Part shown: positions 61,421-64,000 of the stretch, one piece after another
Layout of the letters: each line of letters begins with the position of its first letter
Position numbering within the stretch: the stretch's first letter is position 1
Origin: Apostichopus californicus
Taxonomy: Eukaryota; Echinodermata; Holothuroidea; Aspidochirotida; Stichopodidae
DNA: 64,000 nucleotides
Assembly (NCBI GenBank): GCA_020650975.1
Contig: JAIPMN010000451.1
Coordinates: forward strand, 1 to 64,000
Direction: 5' to 3'
Translations under genes and position numbers: made by a program
The notes under the pieces: generated by a model
Told to the model about the DNA's origin: nothing
What the model saw: the letters and a program-made list of their open reading frames with translations, nothing else
The model's database searches: none

Positions 61421-61747
61421 CGAAAAAGTTAACTTTCCGTTGCTTGCAAGTGACGTTTTTTTCTTGTCGCTACAAAATGCAGACAGTGATGAAACGTGAT
61501 ACCTTGTTATCTTTATCTAGACCTGAGATGTCCATCGCTGTATTGTTTGTACACTGTGCTGTGGGTATTGACCGCAGCTGTATGTACTCACTGTACACTA
61601 GTGTATAATTACCGAAGGGATGCAAGCTATGTGCGTATTTTCTGGGATCGATGGTGGTGTCTAACACTGTTACACCTCATTCGAAACTAGATCAGATTAC
61701 CGGCATTAGACGTTTCTTTTTGCGCGAGTCTTCACACCCTTTAAATG
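61421..61747. repeat. Dispersed repeat B, copy 2
   Basis: Starts gaaaaagttaactttccg and ends ttcacaccctttaaatg; matches 15825-16146. Here it is joined directly to the left half of the hAT-type MITE, unlike copy 1. Confidence 0.85.
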
Positions 61748-63120
61748 ATTACTACGGTTGGGGAAAGTCGTAACCTATTCCTCACCCCGTGAAATGAATT
61801 GGTCATGGACTCGGCCAGGTAATAAACTAAAGAATTTATCACCTAGCGCTACAGAAGCTCAAGCCATATTTGGTCAAAAGTTCATTCTTCCAAACGATCT
61901 GTTTCTTGTTAAAATCTGTTTCTTGCACAAGTTATTTTTAAATATCAACATATCATCTTTTGACTTGCTTGAGTTTGACCAGAATGATAAATAAACATGC
62001 AGTTTCTTCTGTAAACAAGACGACATAAACACTGGATAAACAGAAAGTATTAATAGATGAAGAAATACTATTTTATGGTCTTAACCTTTTTTTAACCGTT
62101 TTAGGCTCCATCAGATATCTCTGACAGCGAAAGAGTTTTAATTCAAATCATGCTTTGCATTCCATAATATATAGAGTATACAGTGACGTAAATGTGTGTA
62201 TTAGTTGGTAATGTGTTATGGTATAGATTGTAAATTATGAATGGACTCGACTGTACGGTTGATTAAAGGTGGTATTCATTCACAGAATAATGTAAACACG
62301 GTGTCGTTGGTTTATCAACACCACATTATGATAGTAATATTTACTGTGCCACGCGCTAGGGCGCTTGCACACGATAGCGTTCAAAACTCAGCGCATGCAG
62401 CAATAGTTGTCAGGAATTGCTCAAGCCTGTAAGGCCAAACATAGCACGTACCGGTACCCTTACGTATGCGTACAGTTGATATCAATCAGCCTGGGTGTTT
62501 TGAACAGCGGTCATTTGTGAGAACCGGTTTCTATAACTGAAGAATTTTATATTTAACATAACTACCGCCTTATTTCAAGCACGGTATGGAAAGCGTTAAG
62601 GGTGGAATCCCTTGACATACAATGGCCTTCAGTAATACTTCATTTTATGTAATTTTCAAGTTATAAACCTTCACTGATACCTACTACACTTTCTTGTCTT
62701 ATCAAATGAACAAGTAAAAAATGTGCGTATCATTCGAAATATTCTTAAAAATTCTGGTGGATATATATATTTCTCATTTTGGTTCATGGTCGGTGTTGGG
62801 GGTCCTGCTTAACACAATAAGGAAAGTTACGCTTGGTGAGCAAGCTTTTCCAACTCATTGTCATAGTTGTTAACGTATTAGTTTAGTGGTGGTTGTTTTT
62901 TTCAATCTTTCTTTGTCATTTAGTTGACGAAGCAGACTAGACCACAGAAGCATACACTGACTTTATAGCCACACAGACGAGCAGAGGCCCAAAAGGGGAT
63001 AAATTAATTCTGATTGTAAAGGCTAATAGGTTGCATTGTCATCTTGTTAGGAATGGACGATATATTAACGTGCAACGTGTCAACTATGCATATGATGCAT
63101 ATGTATGAAATTAACGGTCA

Positions 63121-63230
63121 TCAGTATTGCCCCAGATATCAGCTTGCTAAAAATTGTAAACAGTTTTCAAAAGTATACTTTTGAAAACTGTTTACAATTT
63201 TTAGCAAGCTGTTATCTGGGGCAATACTGA
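63121..63230. repeat. 110-bp palindrome without spacer
   Basis: The left arm 63121-63175 and right arm 63176-63230 are complementary at 54 of 55 positions; the centre is aaaagta/tactttt. The single mismatch is near position 63139. The match stops abruptly at both ends. Confidence 0.95.
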
Positions 63231-64000
63231 ATTTATAAATTCCTGGAGGTTCTGAATTTGCATTTTACTCACAAACCGATTGAAGAGTGCTCAGTCAGAG
63301 ACATTAAAATGTTTCAACATGCTTCGACATGCTTTAAGAGTGCCAGTCAGATGCTTGTTTTATTAACTCTGACCATCAGTGACCACTAGTTTAATTTTCT
63401 AGCATATTTTGGTGCAATACTCTCTTGATCTTTAATTTGGAATAAACGCAACGTTTAACAATTAAAGGAGGTGGCATTTCATATTGTTAAATTTCTTAGC
63501 AATTTCATTGATATATTATGATCAGATTATTTCAGATGCACGATGGGACCATTAACCGTCTTCTCAAAGTAGGATGGCACATGTTGCCCTGGTGATAAGA
63601 GTTCATTTAGCCGATTGCATTAACATGTTCGTATTCAGTTTTACTGAAGTTATTTACTAGTGTTATTTTCTGTTCAAAATCACTATAAAAAGTGGCTCCT
63701 CGTATTCTACCATAGTATAGGCCTACGTAACAGTTGAACATTGGTCACAATAGATAACGGCAACAGGAAACTTGTATACACAAAATAGGCTAGGTTATAT
63801 GTCTCTCAGATATGACTATATATACAATGCAGTAGGCTAACATCATGGAATGAGATCATTTCTAGGATCATCGATTAACCTTCGCATTCCAGAGATTAAG
63901 CGCATTTTAACGCTGAATATTTTGATAACACTGAAACAGCCATAGAAATATTACTAACATTTTGCTAACACTTTTCTTTCTTCGCCTTCTCTTCTTGGAC

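Larger units (their letters stand above)
57699..64000. other. Downstream intergenic region, no gene seen
   Basis: Contains the SIAE 3' untranslated region (its end was not located), the 168-bp duplication, dispersed repeats B and D, a truncated hAT-type end and the 110-bp palindrome. G-rich runs are at 59234-59255, 60855-60890 and 61120-61135. No coding exon or RNA gene was recognised. Confidence 0.45.

Overview
This is a eukaryotic, intron-rich, AT-rich genomic window. It holds four genes I could reconstruct exon by exon from splice sites, phases and family knowledge, plus a two-exon fragment of a fifth. The gene content (a DM13-domain protein, a FoxH-like forkhead factor, full-length ANKRD27/VARP and secreted sialate O-acetylesterase), the heavy load of minisatellites, short TIR elements and poly-G tracts, and the scaffold-style 10-N gaps point to an invertebrate deuterostome. 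An echinoderm, perhaps a sea cucumber, is my best guess, but that is inference; nothing in the window names the species.

Layout. 1-1655 (+): two consecutive exons of a DM13-domain gene whose 5' part lies off the window. 3785-6988 (-): a two-exon forkhead gene of 358 aa, best matched to FoxH; its intron carries a 580-bp fold-back transposon and a near-identical 203-bp tandem duplication. 6989-13143: no gene found; a TIR element and a 175-bp minisatellite. 13144-34725 (-): ANKRD27/VARP in 24 coding exons, 1,077 aa, every junction in phase, with VPS9 domain, two CHPLCxCxxC Zn-fingernails and two ankyrin blocks. 34.8-37.9 kb: upstream region of ANKRD27 with a tRNA-derived SINE, facing the next gene divergently. 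37955-41437 (+): an unrecognised five-exon gene for a 333-aa protein with one clear membrane segment near its C-terminus. 43551-57698 (+): SIAE, 540 aa, with signal peptide and catalytic Ser and His. 57699-64000: no gene found, several repeats and a 110-bp near-perfect palindrome.

The main discovery candidate is in SIAE. Exon 5 is present twice in tandem (49898-50078 and 50147-50327). The copies have identical length (181 nt), identical phases and about 71% protein identity, and are separated by 68 nt. Because 181 is not a multiple of 3, including both shifts the frame into an early stop. The pair therefore looks like mutually exclusive exons giving two SIAE isoforms that differ in a conserved segment of the esterase domain.

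The genes do not form a pathway. ANKRD27 acts in endosomal Rab and retromer trafficking and SIAE in lysosomal or secreted sialic-acid de-O-acetylation. FoxH in vertebrates mediates Nodal/Smad transcription. No virus-derived element was recognised; the mobile elements seen are DNA-transposon remnants, a SINE and LINE tails.
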